A stretch of 64,000 nt of DNA from assembly GCF_018459925.1 (NCBI RefSeq), contig NZ_CP075371.1, forward strand, positions 1-64,000. The letters run 5' to 3'. Each line of letters starts with the position of its first letter. Position 1 is the first letter of the stretch. Made by a program: the position numbers and the translations under genes. Source of the DNA: Nocardioides aquaticus (GTDB taxonomy: Bacteria; Actinomycetota; Actinomycetes; Propionibacteriales; Nocardioidaceae). Positions 37,036-46,410 of this stretch are shown here, in pieces. Under the pieces are notes generated by a model. The model was not told the origin of the DNA, searched no databases, and saw only the letters and a list, made by a program, of their open reading frames with translations.

Positions 37036-38950
37036 GCCCACCCGGCCGGGTCGTGGCGCCAGGGCCGCCCGCCTGCCCGCGCGCCGGGCCGGCGGCCTCG
37101 CCGCGCGGGCCGTCCTCGCCCCGCTCGGGCTGGTCGTCGGACGGGTCGTCGGACGACTCGTCGTCGGAGGGCCCGTCGGTGGGGTCGTCGCTCGGTCCGT
37201 CCGTCGGGTCGTCGGACGGGTCGTCGGTGGGATCGTCGGTGGGCTCGGGCTCGCCCTGCGAGACGAAGATGTTGACGTCGCCGCCCTCGGCCAGCGGGGT
37301 GCCGGCGTCGGGGATCTGGTCGACGACGGTGCCGGCCGGCGCCACGCTGGTCGGGTCCTCACGCACCACCGGGTTGAAGCCGGCCGCCTGGAGCTGGCGC
37401 ACGGCCTCGCCCTGCTGCAGGTCCTCGACCGAGGGCACCTCCTCGGGGCCGTCGGAGTAGGTCACCGTGACCCGGGTGCCGACGTCGACGCTCGTGCCGG
37501 CGCCCGGGTCGGTCGACAGCACCTCGCCCGCGGGCTCGTCGGACTCGGCGGAGACGGGGTCGACCCCGAGGCCCTCGTCGCGGAGAACGGCGACCGCGGC
37601 CGCACGCTGCTGCCCGACGACGGTGGGGACCTCCACCTGCTCGGGTCCCTCGGAGACGACGAGGTCGATCTCGGTGGCCGCGACGACCAGGGTCTCGGGG
37701 TCCGGGGTCTGCTCGACGACGCGACCCGCGGCGACCCGGGCGTCGGGTCGGAACTCGACCTCGCCGACGCTGAGGCCGGCCTCGCCGATCGCCGTGCGGG
37801 CGTCCTCCTCGCTCAGCCGGACCAGGTCCGGGACGGGTTCCCTGGCCGGCGGGGACTCCATCAGCCGGGGCAGCAGGAACGCGGCGCCGGCCAGCAGGAG
37901 GACCGCCAGCAGGATCAGCAGCCACAGCAGGCTCCGACCGCGACGGCGGCCGGCCTCGGGGTCCGGTGGCGGCGCCGGCACGACCGTGGTCGCACCCGAG
38001 CCGCCACCGGCGCCGTACGCCGCCCCGGCGCCCGCAGCCCCCGCCGCGCCGAGCGCGGCGGCCCCGGCGACCGGCATGGCCGGCACCCGGGCGTGCACCT
38101 GCTCCCCGGCCAGGTAGCGCTCGATGTCGGCGCGCATCTCGGCCGCCGACTGGTAGCGGTCCTCGACCCGCTTGGCCAGGGACCGCATCACGATCGCGTC
38201 GACCTCCGGCGGCAGGTCGGTGTCGTGGTCCGACGGCGGCTGGGCCGGCTCGCGCACGTGCTGGTAGGCCACCGCGACCGGGCTGTCGCCGACGAACGGC
38301 GGCCGCGAGGTGAGCAGCTCGTAGAGCAGGCAGCCGGCGGAGTAGACGTCGGAGCGGCTGTCGACGGTCTCGCCGCGGGCCTGCTCGGGGGACAGGTACT
38401 GGGCGGTCCCGACCACGGCGGCGGTCTGCGTCATCGTCGACTGGGCGTCGCTGATCGCCCGTGCGATGCCGAAGTCCATCACCTTGACGTCGCCCGCCGG
38501 CGTCAGCATGACGTTGCCGGGCTTGATGTCGCGGTGGATGATGCCGGCGCGGTGGCTGTAGTCCAGCGCCGCGAGCACGCCGCTGGTGATCTCGAGCGCC
38601 CGTTCCGGCAGGATCTTGCGACCCTCGCGCAGGATGTCGCGCAGGGTGCGCCCGGACACGAGCTCCATCACGATGTACGGCTGGGCGACGCCGTCGGCGG
38701 CGATCTCCTCGCCGGTGTCGTAGACCGCCACGATCGAGGGGTGGTTCAGCGACGCGGACGACTGCGCCTCACGCCGGAACCGGGCCTGGAAGGTGTCGTC
38801 GCTGGCCAGGTCGGTGCGCAGCCGCTTGACCGCGACCGTGCGGCCCAGCCGGGAGTCGGTGCCCTTGCGGACCTCGGCCATGCCGCCCCGGCCGAGGAGC
38901 TCGCCGAGCTGGTAGCGCCCGCCGATCAGCGGTCCGGAGTCGCCGCTCAT
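37010..38950 (-). CDS. pknB: Serine/threonine protein kinase PknB with three PASTA domains
   Basis: Master cell-wall growth kinase; senses muropeptides or lipid II outside through PASTA domains. Kinase: glycine loop LGRGGMAEV, Lys42, HRD 139-141, DFG 159-161, activation loop threonines in STMTQTAAVVGTAQY. One transmembrane helix (LLWLLILLAVLLLAGAAF) then three PASTA repeats (start VPDLVRL, VPTVVGQ, VPSVEDL) rather than the four of M. tuberculosis. The tail carries DDPTDGPSDD repeats and an Arg-rich end. ATGA overlap with pknA. Last gene of the operon; convergent overlap with DUF881 by 26 bp. Confidence 0.95.
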   Translation of the reverse strand: MSGDSGPLIGGRYQLGELLGRGGMAEVRKGTDSRLGRTVAVKRLRTDLASDDTFQARFRREAQSSASLNHPSIVAVYDTGEEIAADGVAQPYIVMELVSGRTLRDILREGRKILPERALEITSGVLAALDYSHRAGIIHRDIKPGNVMLTPAGDVKVMDFGIARAISDAQSTMTQTAAVVGTAQYLSPEQARGETVDSRSDVYSAGCLLYELLTSRPPFVGDSPVAVAYQHVREPAQPPSDHDTDLPPEVDAIVMRSLAKRVEDRYQSAAEMRADIERYLAGEQVHARVPAMPVAGAAALGAAGAAGAGAAYGAGGGSGATTVVPAPPPDPEAGRRRGRSLLWLLILLAVLLLAGAAFLLPRLMESPPAREPVPDLVRLSEEDARTAIGEAGLSVGEVEFRPDARVAAGRVVEQTPDPETLVVAATEIDLVVSEGPEQVEVPTVVGQQRAAAVAVLRDEGLGVDPVSAESDEPAGEVLSTDPGAGTSVDVGTRVTVTYSDGPEEVPSVEDLQQGEAVRQLQAAGFNPVVREDPTSVAPAGTVVDQIPDAGTPLAEGGDVNIFVSQGEPEPTDDPTDDPSDDPTDGPSDDPTDGPSDDESSDDPSDDQPERGEDGPRGEAAGPARGQAGGPGATTRPGGLRPAARRS

Positions 38951-40809
38951 CCCTCGGTGCCCTGGGTGGCCTCGGCTCCGGCCTCGGCGTCGGCGTCGTC
39001 GGTGGCCGTCGGCGTCGGCGTCGGCGTCGGCGTGGTCTCGGGCGCCGGTGCCTCCTCCCGCGACGCCTGGCCGGCGTCCTCGGAGGTCCCCGGAGCGTCG
39101 TCGGCGGACTGCCCGGACGGGGTCGGCGTCGGCGCCGGTGCGGTGTCGGGCGCCGGCGGGTCCTCCCGCGAGGCCTGGCCGGGGGCGTCCTCGGAGCTGC
39201 CGGGGGCGCTCTCGGTGGACTCCTCGGACGGGGTGGGCGTCGGTGTCGGGGTGGGCGTCGGAGTCGGAGTCGGCGTGGGGGTCTCCTCCGGAGGCGCGCC
39301 CAGGTAGGTGACGGTGACGCTGGCGCCCTCGGGCAGCTCGCCGTCCGGGGCGACGCCGGTGACGGCACCCTCCTCACCGGAGCCGTCGTTGGTCTGCTCC
39401 GAGGGCTGCGGGCTCAGCCCGAGGTCCGAGAGCTCGGCGACCACGGAGTCGATGTCGTCGCCGAGGTAGTCCTCCGCGGAGATGGTCACGGTCGTCGGGG
39501 CGGCCGAGGTCGGCGGTGCCTCGGTGGTGGGGGCGGCGCTCGTCGGCTCCTGGGTGGGCGAGCGGGTCGGCTCGGAGGTCGCCGAGGTCTCGCCCGAGCC
39601 GGGCTCGGTCGTGCCCGTCTCGTCGCCGCCGAGGAAGGCGAAGTAGGCGACCAGCAGGAGCAGCACCAGCAGCAGTCCGACGACCACCGGCAGGAGCACC
39701 TTGGCGCGGCCGTCGCTCTCCTCGGCCCGACCGACCCGGACCGGCTCGAGGGGTTCTGCCGGGGTGTCCGCGGCGGCGGGCACGGCGCCTGTGCGCATCA
39801 CCCGCGTGCTGTCGGCGTCCGCGGCGGACGCGCCCGCCAGACCTGCGCCGGCGAGCCCGGCAGCGCCGAGGCCGGCGGCCGCGGCGGCCAGCCCGCCCGG
39901 CAGGACGGCGGTGGCCGGCTCGCGCAGCGCCGCGGCGAAGGCGTTGCCGTCGGGGAAGCGGTCGGCGGGGTCCTTGGCCAGCGCGGTGCGGACCACGGCG
40001 GCGAGGTCGTCCGGGACGTCGGAGGGCAGGTCCGGCACCGGCTGCTGCAGGTGGGCCAGCGCGGTGGCCACGGGGGAGTCGGCCTCGAACGGCCGACGCC
40101 CGGCCAGGCACTCGAAGGCGACGACACCGAGGGCGTACACGTCGGAGGCCGGGGTGGCCTGCTCGCCGCGGGCCTGCTCGGGGGAGAGGTACTGCGGGGT
40201 GCCCATGACCTGTCCGGTCTGGGTGATCCCGGCGGCGTCCGCGGCGCGGGCGATGCCGAAGTCGGTGATCTTGATCCGGCGGTCACGGGTGACCAGCAGG
40301 TTGGCCGGCTTCACGTCACGGTGGATGATCCCCGCGACGTGCGCGGCGCCGATCGCGGTCGCGGCCTGGGCGAGCAGGTCGCGCAGCACCTCGCGGTCCA
40401 CGGTCCGCCCGGCCTGCTGGCCCTGGCGCAGGATGTCGGAGAGCGGCTCGCCGTCGACGAGCTCCATGACCAGGAACGGCTGGGGGTGGCCGGAGCCGTC
40501 GCGCGAGGGGCCCTCGCCCACGTCGTAGACCTGGGCCACGCCGGGGTGGTCGAGGGCGGCGGCGTGCCGGGCCTCGGTGGCGAAGCGCGCGCGGAAGTCG
40601 GGGTCGTCGGAGTACTCGTGCTTGAGCACCTTCACCGCGACGGTGCGCCCGAGCATGGTGTCGGTCGCCCGCCACACCTCGCCCATCCCGCCGGTGGCGA
40701 TCCGGGAGTCGAGGCGGTAGCGGCCGCGGTCGTCGACGAACCGCTCGGGTCCGCCGTCGCCGCCGCCGACCGGCTGCGTGGGGCGCGTGGGGGGCTGCTG
40801 GTCGCTCAC
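38947..40809 (-). CDS. pknA: Serine/threonine protein kinase PknA-like
   Basis: 620-aa membrane kinase preceding pknB. Kinase domain residues 31-290: IATGGMGEVW, Lys60, IIHRDVKPANLL, ITDFGIARA and GTPQYLSPEQARG. One transmembrane helix (VLLPVVVGLLLVLLLLVAYF). Outside, a Ser/Thr/Pro linker, one degenerate PASTA-like segment (ISAEDYLGDDIDSVVAELSD to SVTVTYLGAP) and then long Thr-Pro repeats. PknA of M. tuberculosis lacks PASTA domains, so the extracytoplasmic part differs. GTGA overlap with pbpA. Phosphorylates division proteins by analogy. Confidence 0.93.
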   Translation of the reverse strand: MSDQQPPTRPTQPVGGGDGGPERFVDDRGRYRLDSRIATGGMGEVWRATDTMLGRTVAVKVLKHEYSDDPDFRARFATEARHAAALDHPGVAQVYDVGEGPSRDGSGHPQPFLVMELVDGEPLSDILRQGQQAGRTVDREVLRDLLAQAATAIGAAHVAGIIHRDVKPANLLVTRDRRIKITDFGIARAADAAGITQTGQVMGTPQYLSPEQARGEQATPASDVYALGVVAFECLAGRRPFEADSPVATALAHLQQPVPDLPSDVPDDLAAVVRTALAKDPADRFPDGNAFAAALREPATAVLPGGLAAAAAGLGAAGLAGAGLAGASAADADSTRVMRTGAVPAAADTPAEPLEPVRVGRAEESDGRAKVLLPVVVGLLLVLLLLVAYFAFLGGDETGTTEPGSGETSATSEPTRSPTQEPTSAAPTTEAPPTSAAPTTVTISAEDYLGDDIDSVVAELSDLGLSPQPSEQTNDGSGEEGAVTGVAPDGELPEGASVTVTYLGAPPEETPTPTPTPTPTPTPTPTPSEESTESAPGSSEDAPGQASREDPPAPDTAPAPTPTPSGQSADDAPGTSEDAGQASREEAPAPETTPTPTPTPTATDDADAEAGAEATQGTEG

Positions 40810-42275
40810 TGGTTGATCACCGCCTCCATGACCGCCTTCGCGATCGGTCCGCCGAGCTGTCCGCCGGCGATCTCGCCGCGCGGGATGTCCGCGCTCTCGA
40901 TCATGACGGCCACGGCCACCTCGGGGTTCTCCGCGGGGGCGAAGGAGGTGAACCAGGCGTACGGCGGGACGTCGTCCTGGCCGCTCTGCGCCGTGCCGGT
41001 CTTGCCGGCCACGGAGATCCCCGGGATCGCGGCCGGGCTGGCCGTGCCGTTGTCGACCGTGGCGACCATCAGCTGGGTGAGGTCCTCGGCGGTCTCGGAG
41101 GACACCGCGCGGGAGAAGTCGTCGTCCTCGGTCTGCTCGAGCACGTCGTACTCGGCGGACTGGATCTCGTCGACGACGTAGGGACGCTTCACGACGCCGT
41201 CGTTGGCGATCCCGGCCGCGACCATCGCCATCTGCAGCGGGGTGGCCCGGACCTCGAACTGCCCGATGCCGGTCTGGCCGGTCTGCGGGGCGTTCGCCTC
41301 CTCGGGGAAGTCCGAGATGGCCTGCGGCCCCCAGTCCTCGAGGTAGCGCTGGTTGAACCCGAACGCCTCGGCCTGCTCCAGCATCGCCTCCGCGCCGACC
41401 TCCACCGCGAGGGCGGCGAAGGTGGTGTTGCAGGACTGCTCCATGGCCTGCTCGAACGGGATCGTGGTCGTGCCGCAGTCGCGGCCCTCGTTGTCGATCA
41501 GGCCGGTGTCGCCGGTCGTCTCGGGCAGCTGGTAGGTCGCCCCGCCGGGGACCTGGTCGTCGGCGGTGTAGGCGCCGCTCTCGATCGCGGCGGCCGCGGT
41601 GACCAGCTTGAAGGTCGAGCCGGGCGGCAGCGTCTGCTGGATCGAGCGGTTCAGCAGCGGCTGGCTGTCGCGCTCGGAGAGGTCCTCGTAGGTGCGGCGC
41701 ACCGACGTCAGGTCGTGCGAGGCGAGGTTGTTCGGGTCGTAGGTCGGCAGCGACACCGCGGCCAGGATCTTGCCGGTGGCCGGTTCGACGGCGACCACCG
41801 AGCCGCGCACGTCCTCGCCCAGCGCCGACAACCCGTCGTACGCCGCCCGCTGCGCCGCGGCGTCGATGGTCAGCTGCACGTTGCCGCCGGCGTCGGACTT
41901 GTTGGAGAGCAGGTCGACGAGCTGGCGCACGAAGAGCCGGTCGTCCTCGCCCGAGAGCACCGGGTTCATCGACTGCTCGACACCGGTCTGGGAGAAGAAG
42001 CTGAAGTAGCCGGTGAGGTGGGAGTACATCAGCGGCATCGGGTACGTGCGCAGGTACTCGTACTTGTCGTCGACGGGCTCGCTCTCGGCCACGGCGTCGC
42101 GGCCGACCAGGATCGCGCCGCGCTCGACGGAGTAGGCCGCCTCGATCACGCGGCGGTTGAGGGGGTCCTCGTCGAGGTTCGAGGCGTTGAAGAACTGCAG
42201 GTACGTCGCGTTGGCCATCAGCGCCACGAAGAGGATCAGGCAGAAGACCGAGATGGTGCGGATCGGCTTGTTCAT
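40806..42275 (-). CDS. pbpA: Penicillin-binding protein PbpA (class B transpeptidase)
   Basis: 489-aa D,D-transpeptidase that crosslinks peptidoglycan, working with RodA. N-terminal membrane helix (ISVFCLILFVALMANA), dimerisation region, and the catalytic triad motifs STFK (Ser220-Lys223), SCN (281-283) and KTGTA (from Lys425). ATG 42275 overlaps the rodA stop (ATGA). The large open frame further upstream is a shadow of rodA and is left out. Confidence 0.96.
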   Translation of the reverse strand: MNKPIRTISVFCLILFVALMANATYLQFFNASNLDEDPLNRRVIEAAYSVERGAILVGRDAVAESEPVDDKYEYLRTYPMPLMYSHLTGYFSFFSQTGVEQSMNPVLSGEDDRLFVRQLVDLLSNKSDAGGNVQLTIDAAAQRAAYDGLSALGEDVRGSVVAVEPATGKILAAVSLPTYDPNNLASHDLTSVRRTYEDLSERDSQPLLNRSIQQTLPPGSTFKLVTAAAAIESGAYTADDQVPGGATYQLPETTGDTGLIDNEGRDCGTTTIPFEQAMEQSCNTTFAALAVEVGAEAMLEQAEAFGFNQRYLEDWGPQAISDFPEEANAPQTGQTGIGQFEVRATPLQMAMVAAGIANDGVVKRPYVVDEIQSAEYDVLEQTEDDDFSRAVSSETAEDLTQLMVATVDNGTASPAAIPGISVAGKTGTAQSGQDDVPPYAWFTSFAPAENPEVAVAVMIESADIPRGEIAGGQLGGPIAKAVMEAVINQ

Positions 42276-43672
42276 CGCGGGATCTTCACCACCTGGGTCG
42301 CCTCCTCGTCGGGGCTCTCGTCGGTCGCGGACAGGTCGGGCACGGGGCGGCGGGCCTGGTCGGAGATGCGCAGGAGCAGGGCGATGATCACCCAGTTGGC
42401 CACCAGGGAGGACCCACCGTAGGACAGGAAGGGGGTGGTCAGACCGGTCAGGGGGATCAGCCGGGTGACGCCGCCGATGACCACGAACACCTGGAGGGCC
42501 AGCACCCCCGCGAGGCCGGTGGCCATCAGCTTGCCGAAGGCGTCGCGGGAGATGACGGCCGAGCGCAGCGCGCGCTCGACGATCAGGCCGTAGAGCAGGA
42601 TCACCGCGAGCACGCCGGTCAGGCCGAGCTCCTCGCCGATGGCGCCGATGATGAAGTCGGACTCGGCGTACGGCACCCGCTCGGGGCTGCCCTGGCCCAG
42701 GCCGCGGCCGATCAGGCCGCCCCAGGCCATCCCGAACAGGCCCTCGACGAGCTGGAAGGAACCGGGCGACTGGTCGTAGAAGGGCAGGGGGTCGAGCCAG
42801 ATGTTGACCCGGTTCTGGACGTGGCCGAAGAGCTCGTAGGCCACCGCCGCGCCGCCGAAGAACAGCGCGCTGCCGACGACCAGCCAGCCCGGCCGTTCGG
42901 TGGCGACGTAGAGCATCACCAGGAACAGGCCGAAGAACAGCAGGCTGGAGCCGAGGTCGCGCTGGAAGACCAGGATGCCCAGGCTGACCGCCCACATCGC
43001 CAGGATCGGGCCGAGGTCGCGGCCGCGGGGGAGGTCGACGAACAGCAGCCGGCGCCCGGCCAGGGCCAGGGCGTCGCGGTGGACGACCAGGTAGCCGGAG
43101 AACGCGATGACGAGCAGGACCTTGGCGACCTCGCCGGGCTGCAGGCCGAACGGGCCGAGACGGACCCAGATCCTGGCCCCGTTGACCTCGTAGCCCAGGC
43201 CGGGCACCAGGGGCCCGAGCAGCAGCAGGATCGCGCCGAGGCCGGCGGTGTAGGTGAACCGCGCCAGCACCCGGTGGTCGCGCAGGACCAGCAGGGTGAT
43301 CGCGAACAGCACGACGCCGACGGTCATCCAGGTCAGCTGCTGCTGGGCGAAGGTGGTGCCGTCGGCCAGGTCGAGACGGCGGATGACGGCCAGGCCGAGG
43401 CCGTTGAGGGCCGCCACGACGGGGAGCAGGACGGGGTCGGCGTACGGCGCGACGAGGCGGACGACGACGTGGGCGCCGATGATCAGCGCGGCGAGGCCGC
43501 CGCCGTAGCCGAGGATGTCGGCCGGAACGGCGCCCTCGACGCCGAGACCGACCGCGGCGTAGGCGCCGATGCCGACGGCGAGCGCGAGCACGAGCAGGAA
43601 CAGCTCGGCCCCGCGGCGGCGGCGGTGGACGAAGCCCATCAGGGCCCCGGGCTGGGTCGAGGACATCCTCAT
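42272..43672 (-). CDS. rodA: SEDS-family peptidoglycan glycosyltransferase RodA/FtsW-type
   Basis: 466-aa polytopic protein that polymerises lipid II. The SEDS signatures are present: NGARIWVRLGPFGLQPGEVAK (20-residue core shown without the first N), FQRDLGSSLLFFGLFL with the catalytic-type Asp, and FIIGAIGEELGLTGV; the C-terminal FLSYGGSSLVANW completes the set. About ten membrane helices. ATG 43672 overlaps the pstP stop (ATGA); the second ATG at 43666 is also possible. Cognate transpeptidase is PbpA, next in the operon. Confidence 0.95.
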   Translation of the reverse strand: MRMSSTQPGALMGFVHRRRRGAELFLLVLALAVGIGAYAAVGLGVEGAVPADILGYGGGLAALIIGAHVVVRLVAPYADPVLLPVVAALNGLGLAVIRRLDLADGTTFAQQQLTWMTVGVVLFAITLLVLRDHRVLARFTYTAGLGAILLLLGPLVPGLGYEVNGARIWVRLGPFGLQPGEVAKVLLVIAFSGYLVVHRDALALAGRRLLFVDLPRGRDLGPILAMWAVSLGILVFQRDLGSSLLFFGLFLVMLYVATERPGWLVVGSALFFGGAAVAYELFGHVQNRVNIWLDPLPFYDQSPGSFQLVEGLFGMAWGGLIGRGLGQGSPERVPYAESDFIIGAIGEELGLTGVLAVILLYGLIVERALRSAVISRDAFGKLMATGLAGVLALQVFVVIGGVTRLIPLTGLTTPFLSYGGSSLVANWVIIALLLRISDQARRPVPDLSATDESPDEEATQVVKIPR

Positions 43673-44997
43673 CCCTCCCCGGTGGTGGCGCCGGTGGTGG
43701 GCTCGGTGCTGGCGCCGGCGGTGGGCTCGGTGCGCTGCTGCTCGGCGAGGCGCTGGACGGTCTCGCGGGCGGACTCGAGGTCGCCGGCGTCGATGCCCTC
43801 GGTGACCTCGTTCGCGTCGAAGCCCGAGAGCAGGTCGACGTCGACGTCGCTGGTCTCGTAGGGCTCGGACAGGGCGATCCCGGGCAGCTCGGCGTCGAGC
43901 CCACGGAAGATCGTGACCTGGCCGTCGCTCTCGCCGACGTAGTACTGGCGCTGGCTCCACGCCCAGGCTGCGGCGGTGGCCACCCAGAGCAGGCCGACGA
44001 CGACGGCCAGGACCAGCAGCCGGCTGAGCCAGGCGAAGCGTCGCGGCGGGCGGGGGGCGTAGCGCTGCGCCTCGGGGTCGGTGGCGATCGCGAACGGCAC
44101 GCCCTCGGGGATCTCGGCGTCGACCGGCTCGAGCTCGCCGGTGTCGCCGGAGCGGTGGCCGCGGAAGATGCCCATCCCGCCGGAGACCCCGCGGCCGCGG
44201 CGTCGCAGCTCGGAGGCGGCGCCGACCAGGAGCGGCTCCAGGTCGGAGAAGGAGGGGTCGTCGGCCGTCGCGGTCTCGTCGAGGACGTCGGCGACCACGC
44301 AGGTCACGTTGTCGGTGCTGCCGGCCTCGAGGCTGGCGCGGACCAGCTCGACGGCGGCGTAGTCGGGCGTACCGGTGGCCAGGATGTCGGCGAGGCGGTC
44401 CGGGCGCAGCGACCCGCTGGCGCCGTCGCTGCACAGCAGCAGCCGGTCGCCGGGCACGACCTCCAGGACGAAGAGGTCGGGCTCGAGGTCGTGGTTGCCG
44501 TCGAGCGCGCGCAGGATGACGTGGCGGTGGGGGTGGGTCTCGGCCTCCTCGGGACTGATCCGTCCCTCGTCGACCAGCGTCTGCACGAAGGTGTGGTCGG
44601 TGGTGAGCTGCGAGAGCTCGCCGGAGCGGTACAGGTAGGCCCGGCTGTCGCCGACGTGGCCGATGCCGACCCGGCTGCCATCGAAGAGCGCGACCGTGGC
44701 GGTGGTGCTGGTGCCGTTGAGCGCGGGCTCCTCGTCGACCAGCCGGCCGATCGCGAGGTGCGCGGCGTCCAGGCCGGCGGCGACCCGGTCGAGCAGGTCG
44801 CCGCGGTCGGCCGGCGCGTCGTCGAGCTCGCGGAGCGCCTTCACGGCCGTGGAGGACGCGATGTCGCCCCGCGCGGCGCCGCCGACGCCGTCGCAGACGG
44901 TGAGCAGCCACGGCCCGGCGTACCCGGAGTCCTGGTTGTCCTTGCGGACCCGACCGACGTCCGAGATGGCGGAGTAGTGCAGGACGAGGGACGTCAC
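43669..44997 (-). CDS. pstP: PP2C-type Ser/Thr phosphatase PstP
   Basis: 442-aa membrane phosphatase that reverses PknA/PknB phosphorylation. Metal-binding motifs: SDVGRVRKDNQDS, CDGVGGAARGD, GHVGDSRAYL, LLCSDGAS and DNVTCVVAD. One transmembrane helix (LLVLAVVVGLLWVATAAAW) and an extracytoplasmic tail that is Thr/Glu-rich. GTG 44997 overlaps the fhaB stop (GTGA). The operon order fhaA-fhaB-pstP-rodA-pbpA-pknA-pknB is exactly that of M. tuberculosis. Confidence 0.95.
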   Translation of the reverse strand: MTSLVLHYSAISDVGRVRKDNQDSGYAGPWLLTVCDGVGGAARGDIASSTAVKALRELDDAPADRGDLLDRVAAGLDAAHLAIGRLVDEEPALNGTSTTATVALFDGSRVGIGHVGDSRAYLYRSGELSQLTTDHTFVQTLVDEGRISPEEAETHPHRHVILRALDGNHDLEPDLFVLEVVPGDRLLLCSDGASGSLRPDRLADILATGTPDYAAVELVRASLEAGSTDNVTCVVADVLDETATADDPSFSDLEPLLVGAASELRRRGRGVSGGMGIFRGHRSGDTGELEPVDAEIPEGVPFAIATDPEAQRYAPRPPRRFAWLSRLLVLAVVVGLLWVATAAAWAWSQRQYYVGESDGQVTIFRGLDAELPGIALSEPYETSDVDVDLLSGFDANEVTEGIDAGDLESARETVQRLAEQQRTEPTAGASTEPTTGATTGEG

Positions 44998-45479
44998 TTG
45001 CGCAGCTCCAGGACGGTCTTGCCGATCCTGACCTGGGTGCCGAGGACGAGCGTGGTGGGCTGGGTGATGCGCACCGAGCCGATGTAGGTGCCGTTGGTGG
45101 AGCCGAGGTCCTCGACGTACCACTGGTCGCCGGAGGCGGCGATGCGCGCGTGGCGGGTGGAGGCGTAGTCGTCGTCGAGCCGGATCGCGGCGTCGGTGCC
45201 GCGGCCGATGAGGATCGGGGCCTGTTCGAGCGGGACGGTGACGCCCTCGTTGGCGCCGGAGGTGACCGCGACGTGGGTGGGCTGCCCGCGACGCGGCTTG
45301 GCCGGCTTCTTGTTCTTCGACTTCTTCTGCTTCGGCGCGGCGGGGCCGCCGGTGCGGGCGGCCTCGGGCACGCGGGCGCCGAACATGTCGGAGCGGATGA
45401 CCGAGATCGCCGACAGCACGAAGATCCAGAGGATGGCGAGGTAGGCGGCGCGCACCAGGAACAGGGTCAGCTCAGACAT
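44994..45479 (-). CDS. fhaB: FHA-domain protein FhaB
   Basis: 161-aa protein with an N-terminal transmembrane helix (LFLVRAAYLAILWIFVLSAI), a basic KKSKNKKPAKPRR linker and a C-terminal FHA domain (PILIGRGTDAAIRL, ASTRHARI, YVEDLGSTNGTYIG) that binds phosphothreonine on kinases or their targets. ATG 45479 overlaps the fhaA end by 8 bases. Its partner is probably PknB or PbpA, by analogy with mycobacteria. Confidence 0.95.
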   Translation of the reverse strand: MSELTLFLVRAAYLAILWIFVLSAISVIRSDMFGARVPEAARTGGPAAPKQKKSKNKKPAKPRRGQPTHVAVTSGANEGVTVPLEQAPILIGRGTDAAIRLDDDYASTRHARIAASGDQWYVEDLGSTNGTYIGSVRITQPTTLVLGTQVRIGKTVLELRK

Positions 45480-46179
45480 CGGACTGCTCCTCGACGAGCG
45501 CGACGGTCATGGTCGTGTTGCCGGCCTGCACCCGCGAGCCGTCGTGCAGCGTGGCGCGGCTGACCCGGTGGCCGTCGACGGTGATGCCGTTGGTGGAGCC
45601 GAGGTCGTGGACCTCGACCGCCGGGCCGCGCGCACCGTCGGTGACCACGAACTCCGCGTGCCGGCGGCTCATGCCGGGGTCGTTGACCCGCAGGTCGGCG
45701 TCGCTGCCCCGTCCGACCACCAGGCCGGGGGCCTGGAGCGGGTGGCGGGTGCCGTTGACGACCAGCAGCGCGCGGGCGCGGCCGACCTGGGTCTGGGAGG
45801 CGTGGTGGATGACGCGGCCCTGGGCCTCGCTGCGCACCCGGAACCGGCCGGTGGTCAGCTCCTCGGCGACGGCGAAGTCGATGCTGATCGGCCCGGGGAA
45901 GGCGTACCCCTGCTGGTGGGCGTGGACGTCGAGCTCCTCGGCGAAGGTGACCTCGAGGTCGTAGGGCGCCAGCCGGTCGTGGTCGGCGCCGGACAGCTCC
46001 ACGTGGAAGACGTTGGGCACGACGCGGCGGGTGCGCGAGACGATCTGGGCGTTGTTGTCGACCTCGCGCTGGAGCGCGGCGGAGATCTCGACCGGCTGGA
46101 CCGCGGAGCGGAAGGTCTTGGCGAACGCGCTCGACACCGCCTGCTCGAGCTTGCTCTCGAAGCGTTGCAGCCTGCCCAT
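45472..46179 (-). CDS. fhaA: DUF3662 + FHA-domain protein FhaA
   Basis: 235-aa cytoplasmic protein. N-terminal DUF3662 (MGRLQRFESKLEQAV, then NVFHVELSGADHDRL) and a C-terminal FHA domain (LVVGRGSDADLRV, SRRHAEFVV, HDLGSTNGITVDG). It binds phosphorylated MviN in mycobacteria and controls peptidoglycan synthesis. The linker between the two domains is much shorter than in M. tuberculosis FhaA (527 aa). ATG 46179 follows AGGAGGAGG. First gene of the operon. Confidence 0.95.
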   Translation of the reverse strand: MGRLQRFESKLEQAVSSAFAKTFRSAVQPVEISAALQREVDNNAQIVSRTRRVVPNVFHVELSGADHDRLAPYDLEVTFAEELDVHAHQQGYAFPGPISIDFAVAEELTTGRFRVRSEAQGRVIHHASQTQVGRARALLVVNGTRHPLQAPGLVVGRGSDADLRVNDPGMSRRHAEFVVTDGARGPAVEVHDLGSTNGITVDGHRVSRATLHDGSRVQAGNTTMTVALVEEQSDV

Positions 46180-46280
46180 GACTCCACCTCCTCCTGGCCT
46201 GCGTCTCGTGTGGTCGCCCACGCCGGGGGAGCGTACGGATAACTGGTGGCGCGGCGTACCGACCCGGCGGTCGGCCGGGG

Positions 46281-46293
46281 TCGCTCGATCGTA
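46281..46293 (-). promoter_or_regulatory. Possible -10 region of the fhaA operon
   Basis: TACGAT on the - strand at 46293-46288, about 105 bases before the fhaA start. No clear -35 partner. Offered as the best candidate in the 230-bp gap between fhaA and tRNA-Leu. Confidence 0.3.
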
Positions 46294-46366
46294 TCGGGGT
46301 CAACCATCCGGAGGGCGAACCCTGGGCGGCTCGGCGGGGGCGCGACCGGGCCTGGACAGGGGCGGA

Positions 46367-46396
46367 TTGGGCACGACCACGGGGTCGGGGTAACGT
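46367..46396 (+). promoter_or_regulatory. Putative tRNA-Leu promoter
   Basis: TTGGGC (46367-46372), 18-bp spacer, TAACGT (46391-46396), with the tRNA starting 15 bp later. Confidence 0.45.
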
Positions 46397-46410
46397 TACG
46401 CCCGCTTCAC

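Noticed and set aside
39230..39290. Possible minisatellite in pknA
   Set aside because: GTCGGCGTG-like repeats simply code for Thr-Pro repeats of the kinase stalk.
42276..43904. Upstream extension of the pbpA frame
   Set aside because: Pro/Arg-rich shadow of rodA; PbpA begins at MNKPIRTIS with an ATGA overlap.
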